DNA from: Xenopus tropicalis
Lineage: Eukaryota; Chordata; Amphibia; Anura; Pipidae
Direction of reading: 5' to 3'
DNA length: 64,000 nt
Assembly (NCBI RefSeq): GCF_000004195.4
Contig: NC_030683.2
Span: 5,436,029-5,500,028 of the forward strand
In this document: positions 12,420 to 49,784 of the stretch, piece after piece
Layout: each line of letters starts with the position of its first letter
How positions within the stretch are numbered: the stretch's first letter is position 1
The notes under the pieces: generated by a model
Database searches by the model: none
Told to the model about the DNA's origin: nothing
Seen by the model: only the letters and a program-made list of their open reading frames with translations
Position numbers and translations under genes: made by a program

Positions 12420-13600
12420 AGTACCCAGAGGCACAAACAGCCCCCCCCCCAGCCCAATAAATAGTGACTGTCTGTAGCACCTTACAGCCCCCCTGGCATT
12501 CCCAGTACCCAGAGGCACAAACAGCCCCCCCAGCCCAATAAATAGTGACTGTCTGTGGCACCTTACAGCCCCCCTGGCATTCCAGTACCCAGAGGCACAA
12601 ACAGCCCCCCCAGCCCAATAAATAGTGACTGTCTGTGGCACCTTACAGCCCCCCCCGGCATTCCAGTACCCAGAGGAACAAACAGCCCCCCCAGCCCAAT
12701 AAATAGTGACTGTCTGTGGCACTTACAGCCCCCCTGGCATTCCCGTACCCAGGGCAAAACAGCCCCCCCCCAGCCCAATAAATAGTGACTGTCTGTGGCA
12801 CCTTACAGCCCCCCTGGGCATTCCCAGTACCCAGAGGCACAAACAGCCCCCCCCCCAGCCCAATAAATAGTGACTGTCTGTGGCACCTTACAGCCCCCCT
12901 GGCATTCCCAGTACCCAGAGGCACAAACAGCCCCCCCCCAGCCCAATAAATAGTGACTGTCTGTGGCACCTTACAGCCCCCCTGGCATTCCCAGTACCCA
13001 GAGGCACAAACAGCCCCCCCCCAGCCCAATAAATAGTGACTGTCTGTGGCACCTTACAGCCCCCCTGGCATTCCCAGTACCCAGAGGCACAAAACAGCCC
13101 CCCCCCAGCCCAATAAATAGTGACTGTCTGTGGCCACCTACAGCCCCCCTGGCATTCCCAGTACCAGAGGCACAAACAGCCCCCCCAGCCCAATAAATAG
13201 TGACTGTCTGTGGCACCTACAGCCCCCCTGGCATTCCCAGTACCCAGAGGCACAAACAGCCCCCCCCAGCCCAATAAATAGTGACTGTCTGTGGCACCTT
13301 ACAGCCCCCCTGGCATTCCCAGTACCCAGAGGAACAAACAGCCCCCCCCCCAGCCCAATAAATAGTGACTGTCTGTGGCACCTTACAGCCCCCTGGCATT
13401 CCCAGTACCCAGAGGCACAAACAGACCCCCCCAGCCCAATAAATAGTGACTGTCTGTGGCACCTTACAGCCCCCCTGGCATTCCCAGTACCCAGAGGCAC
13501 AAACAGCCCCCCCCCCCAGCCCAATAAATAGTGACTGTCTGTGGCACCTTACAGCCCCCCTGGCATTCCCAGTACCCAGAGGCACAAACAGCCGCCCCCC
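12420..13600. repeat. ~82-bp minisatellite, 14 copies
   Basis: Fourteen copies spaced about 82 bp, each with AATAAATAGTGACTGTCTGT, CCTGGCATTCCCAGTACCCA and a C-run of variable length. Differences between copies are mostly in the C-run. The antisense strand has no stop codons in parts of the unit, which creates several false open frames of up to 303 codons. Confidence 0.9.
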
Positions 13601-14315
13601 CCCTTTATTCTTTGGTTCAAACCTCAGTTCCACACATGGCCAGGAGGGGGCGCTGTTCTGTTGCTGTCGGCACACAGTCCCATTGCCCCTCACACAGTGA
13701 ATGCAACATTTAGAACTTAAGAAGCTTTCAGACCCATCTCTGCTTCCTTGGTTGAATCCCCCCCCCCGCCCCCCCCCCCCCCAGTCTCCCTGTCCCCCCA
13801 GTCTCCCTGCCCACAGGTTTGGTGACAAAGTCAAGATGCCCCCCTGCCCGGCTGTGATGCCCAGAGGCTCCTGCCTGTAATTGAGCAATTTAGCCCCAGT
13901 CTGTCTGTGAGTGCAGGGGGGGCAGTGGGGGGGGGGGCAGGGGGGGCTACGTGCCGGGGCCAATGTTCCGCTGCTGATTATCCCGACTGAGTGATGTTCC
14001 CCAGAGATGAATGGGACAAATTGCCCTGTTTGTGCCAAGCGCCCGCCTTTCATCTCCTCTTTATTCTGCAACTTGTGGGTGAATGAGCCCCCGGCAGGGA
14101 CGGGCGTAAAAATACATAGAAAAGGCAAATCACTTAAAAACCTGGGGGGGGGACGGACGACTTAATTAATCATATTCCTGCCTGTTTGTTTCATCTCTGT
14201 GTTCCGTGGCTTCATCCGGATCTGACTCAGAAGCACAAACACCTCTAAAAATCTGGGACAGTTTTAATAGCTCAGTAGGTGTTTACTATTACCCCCCCCC
14301 CCCCCCCCGCTCAGC
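13600..14315. other. Spacer with C- and G-homopolymer runs
   Basis: Holds long C-runs at about 13758-13782 and 14292-14309 and G-runs near 13915-13950. The homopolymer lengths are probably unreliable in any sequencing method. No gene is supported. Confidence 0.45.
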
Positions 14316-15110
14316 CTTGGCACAGATCCTATCTGACCCCCCCATTGTAAGCAGCAGTCCTGCCCTGCTTTATGGCTGAGATTCTAGCTATCTGTATAAC
14401 AGAGCATTCTGTCACAGTGGCACAGATCCTATCTGATCCCCCATTGTAAGCAGAAGTCCTGCCCTGCTTATGGCTGAGATTCTAGCTATCTGTATAACAG
14501 AGCATTCTGTCACAGTGGCACAGATCCTATCTGATCCCCCCATTGTAAGCAGCAGTCCTGCCCTGCTTTATGGCTGAGATTCTAGCTATCTGTATAACAG
14601 AGCATTCTGTCACAGTGGCACAGATCCTATCTGATCCCCCCATTGTAAGCAGCAGTCCTGCCCTGCTTTATGGCTGAGATTCTAGCTATCTGTATAACAG
14701 AGCATTCTGTCACAGTGGCACAGATCCTATCTGATCCCCCATTGTAAGCAGAAGTCCTGCCCTGCTTTATGGCTGAGATTCTAGCTATCTGTATAACAGA
14801 GCATTCTGTCACAGTGGCACAGATCCTATCTGATCCCCCCCCATTGTAAGCAGCAGTCCTGCCCTGCTTTATGGCTGAGATTCTAGCTATCTGTATAACA
14901 GAGCATTCTGTCACAGTGGCACAGATCCTATCTGATCCCCCCATTGTAAGCAGCAGTCCTGCCCTGCTTTATGGCTGAGATTCTAGCTATCTGTATAACA
15001 GAGCATTCTGTCACAGTGGCACAGATCCTATCTGATCCCCCCATTGTAAGCAGCAGTCCTGCCCTGCTTTATGGCTGAGATTCTAGCTATCTGTATAACA
15101 GAGCATTAGC
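14316..15110. repeat. ~100-bp minisatellite, 8 copies
   Basis: Eight highly similar copies with GGCACAGATCCTATCTGATC, AGCAGTCCTGCCCTGCTTTA and GAGATTCTAGCTATCTGTAT, spaced about 100 bp apart. Variation is mainly in a short C-run and at a CAG/AAG site. Antisense open frames here are repeat artefacts. Confidence 0.92.
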
Positions 15111-15845
15111 AGCCCAGGAATAACACATCACTGCAGGAAGGTTTCAGTCGCTACAAACCCAATTGTCCCCATAATAAGTGGCCGGCTCTCACCCCCGGCG
15201 GCTCAGAAAGAAATAAACATTCCCAGTTGCCTTTTTATTTAGAATGGAGATTCTGAGCTGAATAATTAGGTTTGTGACTGAGCGGCAGTCTGTGACCCGA
15301 CAGTGAGTGGAGCCGTCAGACTAATCCGCCCACAGGTTATACAGTGTCGTTTCAGCAGGAGTTCAGCATTGTAAGGGGAAGCTAAACCATCACTAATGTT
15401 GCTCAGTACTAGAGGCTACATAGTGATAAACTGCATGTTTTTTCATATAAATCCAATGAGTTCTCTGTGGTGGAAGAACAAACTTCAACTTGTCCTATCA
15501 AACTGCAGTGAGGGGGGCGCCTTTAGAGCTAGCAATCTGTTATTTCTTCAGAAGGCATCCTGCTTATCCATATCAGCACCCACCCCTTTTATTATGTGCC
15601 CCATCTATATCAGCACCCACCCCTTATAACTATGTGCCCCCACCTATATCAGCACCCACCTGATACAATCATACCCCCTATCATCTCTCTGTAAATACCT
15701 ACCCTCTGTGTGCCCCCCACCCTCAGGTACCTGCCCCAGAGTTACATCCTTCGCACCCTTTCCCCTCCCCTAACTGCTCATTAGCAGCCTGGGAATCAGC
15801 AGACAGAGATGTGCCTCCAGCCAGGGGGTTAACTGATAAGGATGT
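15111..15845 (+). other. Upstream region of slc18a2
   Basis: Non-repetitive sequence just 5' of the proposed first exon, with a small duplicated ATATCAGCACCCACC motif near 15567-15660. I see no convincing TATA box at a sensible distance. It probably contains proximal promoter sequence, judged only from its position next to the CRE and exon 1. Confidence 0.4.
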
Positions 15846-15849
15846 GGAG

Positions 15850-15857
15850 TGACGTCA
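15850..15857 (+). promoter_or_regulatory. Perfect palindromic cAMP response element
   Basis: The sequence TGACGTCA is a full consensus CREB/ATF site. It lies tens of bases upstream of the proposed 5' UTR exon of slc18a2. Mammalian VMAT2 promoters are reported to be driven in part by a CRE close to the transcription start, so the site fits the gene. That it is used in frogs is inference. Confidence 0.6.
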
Positions 15858-15879
15858 GGCAGGAGCAGGGTAAGAGGGG

Positions 15880-16357
15880 GCTCAGTGCAACCCTCCCCTC
15901 CTGACTCTCCTCTCTGCCTGTCCCTCTGTCTCTCCCCCTGTCAGTCTGTGAGCAGCACCGAGAGGATCCAGCTCTCCCATCCGCAGCACCCAGCTGCACC
16001 CAACTGCACCCAACCCTGCAACAGCTGCACCCAGCTGCACCCAACTGCACCCAACCCTGCAACAGCTGCACCCAACTGTACCTAACTGCACCCAACTGCA
16101 CCCAACCCTGCAACAGCTGCACCCAACTGTACCTAACTGCACTCAACTGCACCCAACCCTGCAACAGCTGCACCCAACTGTACCGAACTGTACCCAGCTG
16201 CACCCAACCCTGCAACAGCTGCACCCATATCACCCAACTGCACCCAACTGTACCCAACTGCACCCAGCTGCACCCAACTGCACCAGCTTCACCCAGCTGC
16301 ACCCAACTGCACCCAGCTGCACCCAACCCTGCCACAGCTGGAGCTCCAGGATACCAG
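15880..16357 (+). other. slc18a2: Candidate non-coding exon 1 (5' UTR) of slc18a2
   Basis: The right boundary is a textbook donor, ACCAG|GTGAGT, at 16357/16358. From about 15858 to 16357 there is no ATG, as expected for a leader that must let ribosomes reach the start in exon 2. The CRE lies just upstream. VMAT2 genes have an untranslated first exon, and the next exon begins with 31 bases of leader. The start at 15880 is approximate because no start-site evidence is visible. Most of the exon is a short tandem repeat (15985-16335). Alternative: the true first exon is elsewhere in the 20 kb before the ATG. Confidence 0.5.
15985..16335. repeat. ~10-bp repeat inside candidate exon 1
   Basis: Tandem GCACCCAACT decamers, alternating with a longer unit containing ACCCTGCAACAGCTGCACCC. 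Thirty or more decamer-like steps are present. The array lies inside the proposed 5' UTR, ends 22 bp before the splice donor and contains no ATG. Confidence 0.85.
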
Positions 16358-16377
16358 GTGAGTTTGCCCATTCACTA

Positions 16378-17595
16378 TAACCCCCCCACACCAGGTACAC
16401 CCCATGCCCCCCCTACACTTAGTGCATCCCATGTCCCCCCACACACCAGGTACACCCCATGCCCCCCCCACACACCAGGTGCACCCCATACCCCCCCCCC
16501 CCACATCAGGTGCACCCCATGCCCCCCCCACACCTGGTACACTCCATGCCCCCCCTACACCTGGTGCACCCCATGCCCCCCACCCACCTGGTACACTCCA
16601 TACCCCCCCTACACCTGGTACACTTCATACCCCCCCTACACCAGGTACACCCCATACCCCCCCACACCAGGTGCACCCCATGCCCCCCACACCAGGTGCA
16701 CCCCATGCCCCCCCTACACCAGGTGCACCCCATGCCCCCCCAACACCAGGTGCACCCCATGCCCCCCCCACACCAGCCCCACCCCCATGCCCCCCCTACA
16801 CCAGGCGCACCCCATGCCCCCCCACACCAGGTATACCCATGCCCCCCACACACACCAGGTGCAACCCATGCCCCCCACACCAGGCGCACCCCATGCCCCC
16901 CCCCACACCAGGTGCACCCCATGCCCCCCACACACACCAGGTGCACCCCATGCCCCCCCACACACCCAGGTGCACCCCATGCCCCCCCACACACCAGGTA
17001 ACACCCCATGCCCCCCACAACACACCAGGTGCACCCCATGCCCCCCACACACCAGGTACACCCCATGCCCCCCACACACACCAGGTACACCCCATGCCCC
17101 CCACACACACCAGGTGCACCCCCATGCCCCCACACACAGGCGCACCCCATGCCCCCCACACCAGGTACACCCCATGCCCCCCCCACACACCAGGCGCACC
17201 CCATGCCCCCCACACACACCAGGTGCACCCCATGCCCCCACACACAGGCGCACCCCATGCCCCCCCCACACCAGGTAACCCCATGCCCCCCCCAGCACAC
17301 CAGGTGCACCCCATGCCCCCCACACACACCAGGTACACCCCATGCCCCCCACACACACCAGGTACACCCCATGCCCCCCACACACACCAGGTGCACCCCA
17401 TGCCCCCACCACACCAGGCGCACCCATGCCCCCCCCACACCAGGTTACACCCCATGCCCCCCCCACACACCAGGCGCACCCCATGCCCCCACACACCAGG
17501 CGCACCCCATGCCCCCCCACACCAGGTACACCCCATGCCCCCCCCCACACACCTGGTGCACCCCATGCCCCCCCCACCCACCTGGTGCACCCCCT
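16378..17595. repeat. C-rich ~26-30-bp minisatellite in intron 1
   Basis: More than 40 copies of a unit with CACACCAGGTGCACCCCATG and a C-run. It starts about 20 bp after the exon 1 donor. Subtypes alternate GTGCACC, GTACACC and GCGCACC. Proline-, cysteine- and glycine-rich open frames on both strands are artefacts of the unit. Confidence 0.92.
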
Positions 17596-18240
17596 CAGTC
17601 TGACCATTACTATAGACTTCCTATCAACCCACTCTATTGCTGCTGATCCTAATCTGCTACTAATTAAAATGTTACTTTTAATTCCTTTATAGACATAAGG
17701 AGAGATTAGTAGCATTTAGTTCATTACTTTGCTTTAATTTGGTTTCTTTAATGGAAAAAAAACCTTCTCCCAAACCCCATGATACGAATCATTTAATTGG
17801 TTCAACAGAAGCAAATCTGCACTTTGTTATAATCAGATTTTGTCATATTTTCATAATTTCCATGTTATCTAAAATAATCTTATATATTCATATTCCTCTC
17901 CAAAATCAGATAAATCAAGATAAAATGTAAAATCTCTCCGACGCGCAAACCCCCCCCCCCCGGGCAGCGAATAACCTAATTTGCCTTAAACTGCACAATA
18001 TCTATAATAACGGCACCTCCAACGCTCATCTCTATAGGGATTATCTGTATAGAACTCGGCACGTGAGCGGAACAGACCCCGAACCCCCATTCCCAGCAGC
18101 ACTTACCTCTGGTTATTAAACATTATATGTACGTTCTATGGGCTGCTACTCAGTGTATCCATAGTGTCAGTCTCATTACTACACTGCGCTCCCATAAACC
18201 TACAGCTGTATTTAAGGGAGGTAACTGCCCTGTATCCCAT
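17596..18240 (+). other. Non-repetitive part of intron 1
   Basis: AT-rich sequence followed by a more balanced stretch (17930-18130) with a C-run at 17949-17961 and a CACGTG E-box near 18060. No exon or RNA gene is seen. Confidence 0.4.
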
Positions 18241-18242
18241 AC

Positions 18243-20310
18243 TCCCTCTGGGAAGGGACTGGGGCTGTGGGATAGCAGGTATAGTAGGGAGAGATGGTGC
18301 CTATAGTAGCAGTGGGATAATAGCCTCTGGGAAGGGACTGGGGCTGTGGGATAGCAGGTATAGTAGGGAGAGATGGTGCCTATAGTAGCAGTGGGGGGGA
18401 TAATAGCCTCTGGGAAGGGACTGGGGCTGTGGGATAGCAGGTATAGTAGGGAGAGATGGTGCCTATAGTAGCAGTGGGATAATAGCCTCTGGGAAGGGAC
18501 TGGGGCTGTGGGATAGCAGGTATAGTAGGGAGAGATGGTGCCTATAGTAGCAGTTGGGGGGGATATAGCCTCTGGGAAGGGACTGGGGCTGTGGGATAGC
18601 AGGTATAGTAGGGAGAGATGGTGCCTATAGTAGCAGTGGGGGGATAATAGCCTCTGGGAAGGGACTGGGGCTGTGGGATAGCAGGTATAGTAGGGAGAGA
18701 TGGTGCCTATAGTAGCAGTGGGGATAATAGCCTCTGGGAAGGGACTGGGGCTGTGGGATAGCAGGTATAGTAGGGAGAGATGGTGCCTATAGTAGCAGTG
18801 GGATAATAGCCTCTGGGAAGGGACTGGGGCTGTGGGGATAGCAGGTATAGTAGGGAGAGATGGTGCCTATAGTAGCAGTGGGGGGATAATAGCCTCTGGG
18901 AAGGGACTGGGGCTGTGGGATAGCAGGTATAGTAGGGAGAGATGGTGCCTATAGTAGCAGTGGGGGGATAATAGCCTCTGGGAAGGGACTGGGGCTGTGG
19001 GGATAGCAGGTATAGTAGGGAGAGATGGTGCCTATAGTAGCAGTGGGGGATAATAGCCTCTGGGAAGGGACTGGGGCTGTGGGATAGCAGGTATAGTAGG
19101 GAGAGATGGTGCCTATAGTAGCAGTGGGGGGAATAATAGCCTCTGGGAAGGGACTGGGGCTGTGGGGATAGCAGGTATAGTAGGAAGAGATGGTGCCTAT
19201 AGTAGCAGTGGGGGGATAATAGCCTCTGGGAAGGGACTGGGGCTGTGGGATAGCAGGTATAGTAGGAGAGATGGTGCCTATAGTAGCAGTGGGGGATAAT
19301 AGCCTCTGGGAAGGGACTGGGGCTGTGGGATAGCAGGTATAGTAGGGAGAGATGGTGCCTATAGTAGCAGTGGGGGATAATAGCCTCTGGGAAGGGACTG
19401 GGGCTGTGGGATAGCAGGTATAGTAGGGAGAGATGGTGCCTATAGTAGCAGTGGGGGGATAATAGCCTCTGGGAAGGGACTGGGGCTGTGGGATAGCAGG
19501 TATAGTAGGGAGAGATGGTGCCTATAGTAGCAGTGGGGGGATAATAGCCTCTGGGAAGGGACTGGGGCTGTGGGATAGCAGGTATAGTAGGGAGAGATGG
19601 TGCCTATAGTAGCAGTGGGGGATAATAGCTCTGGGAAGGGACTGGGGCTGTGGGATAGCAGGTATAGTAGGGAGAGATGGTGCCTATAGTAGCAGTGGGG
19701 GGATAATAGCCTCTGGGAAGGGACTGGGCTTGGGATAGCAGGTATAGTAGGAGAGATGGTTGCCTATAGTAGCAGTGGGGGGATAATAGCCTCTGGGAAG
19801 GGACTGGGGCTGTGGGATAGCAGGTATAGTAGGGAGAGATGGTGCCTATAGTAGCAGTGGGGGATAATAGCCTCTGGGAAGGGACTGGGGCTGTGGGATA
19901 GCAGGTATAGTAGGGAGAGATGGTGCCTATAGTAGCAGTGGGGGGATAATAGCCTCTGGAAGGGACTGGGGCTGTGGGATAGCAGGTATAGTAGGGAGAG
20001 ATGGCTGCCTATAGTAGCAGTGGGGGGATAATAGCCTCTGGGAAGGGACTGGGGCTGTGGGATAGCAGGTTATAGTAGGGAGAGATGGTGCCTATAGTAG
20101 CAGTGGGGGGATAATAGCCTCTGGGAAGGGACTGGGGCTGTGGGATAGCAGGTATAGTAGGGAGGAATGGTGCCTATAGTAGCAGTGGGGGGATAATAGC
20201 CTCTGGGAAGGGACTGGGGCTGTGGGATAACAGGTATAGTAGGGAGAGATGGTGCCTATAGTAGCAGTGGGGGGATAATAGCCTCTGGGAAGGGACTGGG
20301 GCTGTGGGAT
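18243..20310. repeat. ~82-bp minisatellite in intron 1, about 25 copies
   Basis: About 25 copies of a unit with CTCTGGGAAGGGACTGGGGC, GGGATAGCAGGTATAGTAGG and TGGTGCCTATAGTAGCAGTG. Copies differ mainly in a G-run of 2 to 7 bases. The array ends about 65 bp before the exon 2 acceptor. Confidence 0.93.
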
Positions 20311-20405
20311 ACAGTACAGACTAAGCCGTTGGTACATATTTAAGTGAATTCTAATGGATATTATTTCCCCTCAGATCGTTACAGAAGTGACTCCGGATCA
20401 TCACA

Positions 20406-46037
<25,632 letters not shown>

Positions 46038-47195
46038 AGCACCCCAAGTTGTGCCCTACATTGCCGGTTGTACAATGCACATCGTTTTTTCCCACCATGC
46101 AAAGACAGATCTTTACTTTACTGATCTCGCCCATCTTACAATGACAGTAAATAAGCCAAAGGATTCCGTTGCTCCCCACTTTATTGCAGCTTTTCATGTT
46201 TGCATGCCCAGCGGGCAGACTAAAATACACAATGATGACTTGAGTAGAGCATTTATGGCTGCCAAGGGCAGAGAACTCACTCAAAATGGCCCTAAAACCC
46301 AACTTAGCAGAATTACACACTAGAGAAGCTCTACATTGGGAAGGTCCAAAGGCCTTCAAGCTGATTGCCCCACCCCAAGGGGGTTATAGCCCAACAATAA
46401 TCCCAGGGCCACAGCTTATATAGTCTTTACCTACATATAAAATTAATAATACTGTTTTCTTACTGGTCCCTATAGTATATTAACAATTTCATAAGGAACA
46501 TGTATTTTGGCCATGATGGTCACCACTATCCTATGGTAACTGGCTTGATATACACCTTTATTTTCCTTTTGATATTGTCTAATGGAGATATTAAGCAGCA
46601 AGTGTAGACTACACCTTCCTTAGCAACCCCCATAGCTACCACCTGTCCTAAGCCCAATTCAGCAGGAACAGCCCCCTAAGCCTCTATATACCATAACTCT
46701 ATGAAACCATGGTAAATACATTGTACATTGTCCATCTGGGGAAAGTAAAGGGGATATTAGCATTTGGGCCAGGTCACTAACCTGTAGACCAATCGGTGAG
46801 CTTTGTGCATTGGGAAGACTATAATTTACATTTTTTTTGTTCATTTAATGAAATGGGTCCATTACACACAAAATGGCGGAGCTTTGCCTATCCCCGAATA
46901 GGAGAGCGCAGAACCGCAAATATCAACTGCTGCTTTCAAACCAAAAGTAAAATGGTGGCCCATTGGTTCCTAGGCAGCCTGTATCAATAGAGAGGATTGG
47001 ATCCCCACATATAATCAAACCCACATTGCCAACCGCCTTATCAAGGAGCTTTTATATAGCTGTTATTTACATAGCTATAAATATTGTTGAAAAACTTTAT
47101 TTTATGTATTTAATTTTATTACATAATATATTTTTAACTACTGTATCTGTACTGTAAATGTGTATAAATGCATAAAAACTCAATCTTTTTATTTT
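46038..47195 (+). other. slc18a2: Probable slc18a2 3' UTR
   Basis: Non-repetitive, AT-rich towards its end. I find no AATAAA on the + strand here. A variant hexamer, CATAAA, lies near 47170 in an AT-rich setting followed by a T-rich stretch, and is the best candidate poly(A) signal. A degenerate fragment of the 94-bp repeat sits at 46653-46705. The end coordinate is an estimate. Confidence 0.45.
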
Positions 47196-47289
47196 TCCGT
47201 TTCAACGTTATTGGTGGGCTCTTCTGTCCTTCATGGTTCTCCTAAGGTGTCTAGAGAGGTTCAACTGCCGACGTTGCCTTTCCCTTGAT

Positions 47290-49475
47290 CTTCCAGGTTC
47301 TCAGAGAGGTGGAGCGGGTAGCGGGGTGGAGCGGGTAGAGAGGTGGAGCGGGTAGAGAGGAGAAGCAGGTAGAGAGGAGGAGCAGGTAGAGAGGAGAAGC
47401 AGGTAGAGAGGAGGAGCGGGTAGAGACATGATGGAGCGGGTAGAGACATGATGGAGCGGGTAGAGACATGATGGAGCGGGTAGAGAGATGATGGAGCGGG
47501 TAGAGAGATGATGGAGCGGGTAGAGAGATGATGGAGCGGGTAGAGAGACAGAGCAGGAAGAGAGGTGGAGCAGGTAGAGAGACGGAGCAGGAAGAGAGAC
47601 GGAGCAGGAAGAGAGACGGAGCAGGAAGAGAGGTGGATCGGTTATAGAGAGGTGGAGCGGGTAGAGAGGTGATGGAGCGGGTAGAGACACGGTGTGGGTA
47701 GAGAGATGATGGAGCGGTTAGAGAGGTGGAGCGGGTAGAGAGACGGAGCAGGAAGAGAGGTGGAACAGGTAGGTAGAGAGGTGGAGGAGGTAGAGAGGTG
47801 TAGCGGGTAGAGAGGTGGAGCAGGAAGAGAGGTGGAACAGGTAGGAAGAGAGATGGAGCGGGTAGAGAGATGATGCAGCGGGTAGAGAGGTGGAGCAGGT
47901 AAAGAGACGGAGCAGGAAGAGAGGTGGAGCGGGGAGAGAGATGATGGAGCAGGTAGAGAGACGGAGCGGGCAGAGAGATGATGGAGAGGGTAGAGAGATG
48001 ACGGAGCGGGTAGAGAGACGGAGCGGGTAGAGAGACGGAGCGGGTACAGAGATGATGGAGCGGGTAGAGAGACGGAGTGGGTAGAGAGACGGAGCGGGTA
48101 GAGAGATGATGGAGCGGGTAGAGAGATGATGGAGCGGGTAGAGAGACGGAGCGGGTAGAGAGATGGAGTGGGTAGAGAGATGATGGAGCGGGTAGAGAGG
48201 CGGAGCGGATAGAGAGATGATGGAGCGGGTAGAGAGGCGGAGCGGGTAGAGAGGAGAAGCAGGTAGAGAGGAGGAGCGGGTAGAGAGGAGGAGCGGGTAG
48301 AGAGACGGAGCGGGTAGAGAGACGGAGCAGGAAGAGAGACGGAGCGGGTAGGGAGGTGGAGCGGGTAGAGACATGATGGAGCGGGTAGAGAGATGATGGA
48401 GCGGGTAGAGAGATGATGGAGCGGGTAGAGAGACAGAGCAGGAAGAGAGGTGGAGCAGGTAGAGAGACGGAGCAGGAAGAGAGACGGAGCAGGAAGAGAG
48501 GTGGATCGGTTATAGAGAGGTGGAGCGGGTAGAGAGGTGATGGAGCGGGTAGAGACACGGTGTGGGTAGAGAGATGATGGAGCGGTTAGAGAGGTGGAGC
48601 GGGTAGAGAGACGGAACAGGAAGAGAGGTGGAACAGGTAGGTAGAGAGGTGGAGGAGGTAGAGAGGTGTAGCGGGTAGAGAGGTGGAGCAGGAAGAGAGG
48701 TGGAACATGTAGGAAGAGAGATGGAGCGGGTAGAGAGATGATGCAGCGGGTAGAGAGGTGGAGCAGGAAGAGAGGTGGAACATGTAGGAAGAGAGATGGA
48801 GCGGGTAGAGAGATGATGCAGCGGGTAGAGAGGTGGAGCAGGAAGAGAGGTGGAACATGTAGGAAGAGAGATGGAGCGGGTAGAGAGATGATGCAGCGGG
48901 TAGAGAGGTGGAGCAGGTAAAGAGACGGAGCAGGAAGAGAGGTGGAGCGGGTAGAGAGATGATGGAGCAGGTAGAGGGACAGAGTGGGTAGAGAGACGGA
49001 GCGGGCAGAGAGATGATGGAGCAGGTAGAGAGACGGAGCGGGCAGAGAGATGATGGAGAGGGTAGAGAGATGACGGAGCGGGTAGAGAGACGGAGCGGGT
49101 AGAGAGACGGAGCGGGTACAGAGATGATGGAGCGGGTAGAGAGACGGAGCGGGTAGAGAGACGGAGCGGGTAGAGAGATGATGGAGCGGGTAGAGAGATG
49201 GAGCGGGTAGAGAGACGGAGCGGGTAGAGAGACGGAGCGGGTAGAGAGACGGAGCGGGTAGAGAGATGGAGTGGGTAGAGAGATGATGGAGCGGGTAGAG
49301 AGGCGGAGCGGGTAGAGAGATGATGGGGGAGAGCGGGCGGTAGAGAGATGATGGAGCGGGTAGAGAGGTGGAGCGGGTAGAGAGATGGAGCGGGTAGAGA
49401 GATGGAGCGGGTAGAGAGACGGAGCGGGAAGAGAGACGGGGCGAGTAGAGAGACGGAGCGGGTAGAGAGACGACT
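47290..49475. repeat. ~15-18-bp minisatellite downstream of slc18a2
   Basis: About 130 units of GGAGCGGGTAGAGAGA with length variants (GACGGAGC, GATGATGGAGC, GGTGGAGC). Larger blocks are duplicated: the section from about 47545 to 47900 recurs at about 48425-48780 with the same rare variants (for example GGATCGGTTATAGAG). A ~67-bp block is repeated three times near 48690-48910. Antisense frames of up to 435 codons are artefacts. Confidence 0.94.
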
Positions 49476-49784
49476 CAGTAGATTCATTCAAAAAAGGCGC
49501 TGAGTGAGTTCTGTACAGAGACAGTTTGTGAGTCCGTGGGAAATAGGAAAAGGCTAAACCTGGCGCCGTGACATCACCGCGGAACCAATCGGATCCTATA
49601 AATAAGTGATTTTATTTGAGAGATGTTGGTTTTGCTGCTGGCAGGTGCTTGTCTGGATTCAGCAGGAACGGCGGGGGTTGTGTCGCCAAACAAATCCAGC
49701 TGAGCAAATAGATTGGGCCGGGGGAACGGCGTGCAGCCCAACCACAAAAGCAGGGAATTAATCTTACTCCCATATGGGAGCAAG

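Noticed and set aside
1..15845. Search for an upstream neighbour (KCNK18 precedes SLC18A2 in human)
   Set aside because: No frame with potassium-channel motifs is seen; the region is arrays and unrecognisable spacers.
16358..17715. Long Pro/His- or Gly/Cys-rich open frames on both strands, resembling collagen- or metallothionein-like proteins
   Set aside because: They come from the 26-30-bp C-rich repeat in intron 1 and are open in several frames at once, as expected for a repeat without stops.
47251..49491. Ser/Leu/Pro-rich antisense frames up to 435 codons
   Set aside because: They are products of the GGAGCGGGTAGAGAGA repeat; frames overlap each other and follow the repeat boundaries.
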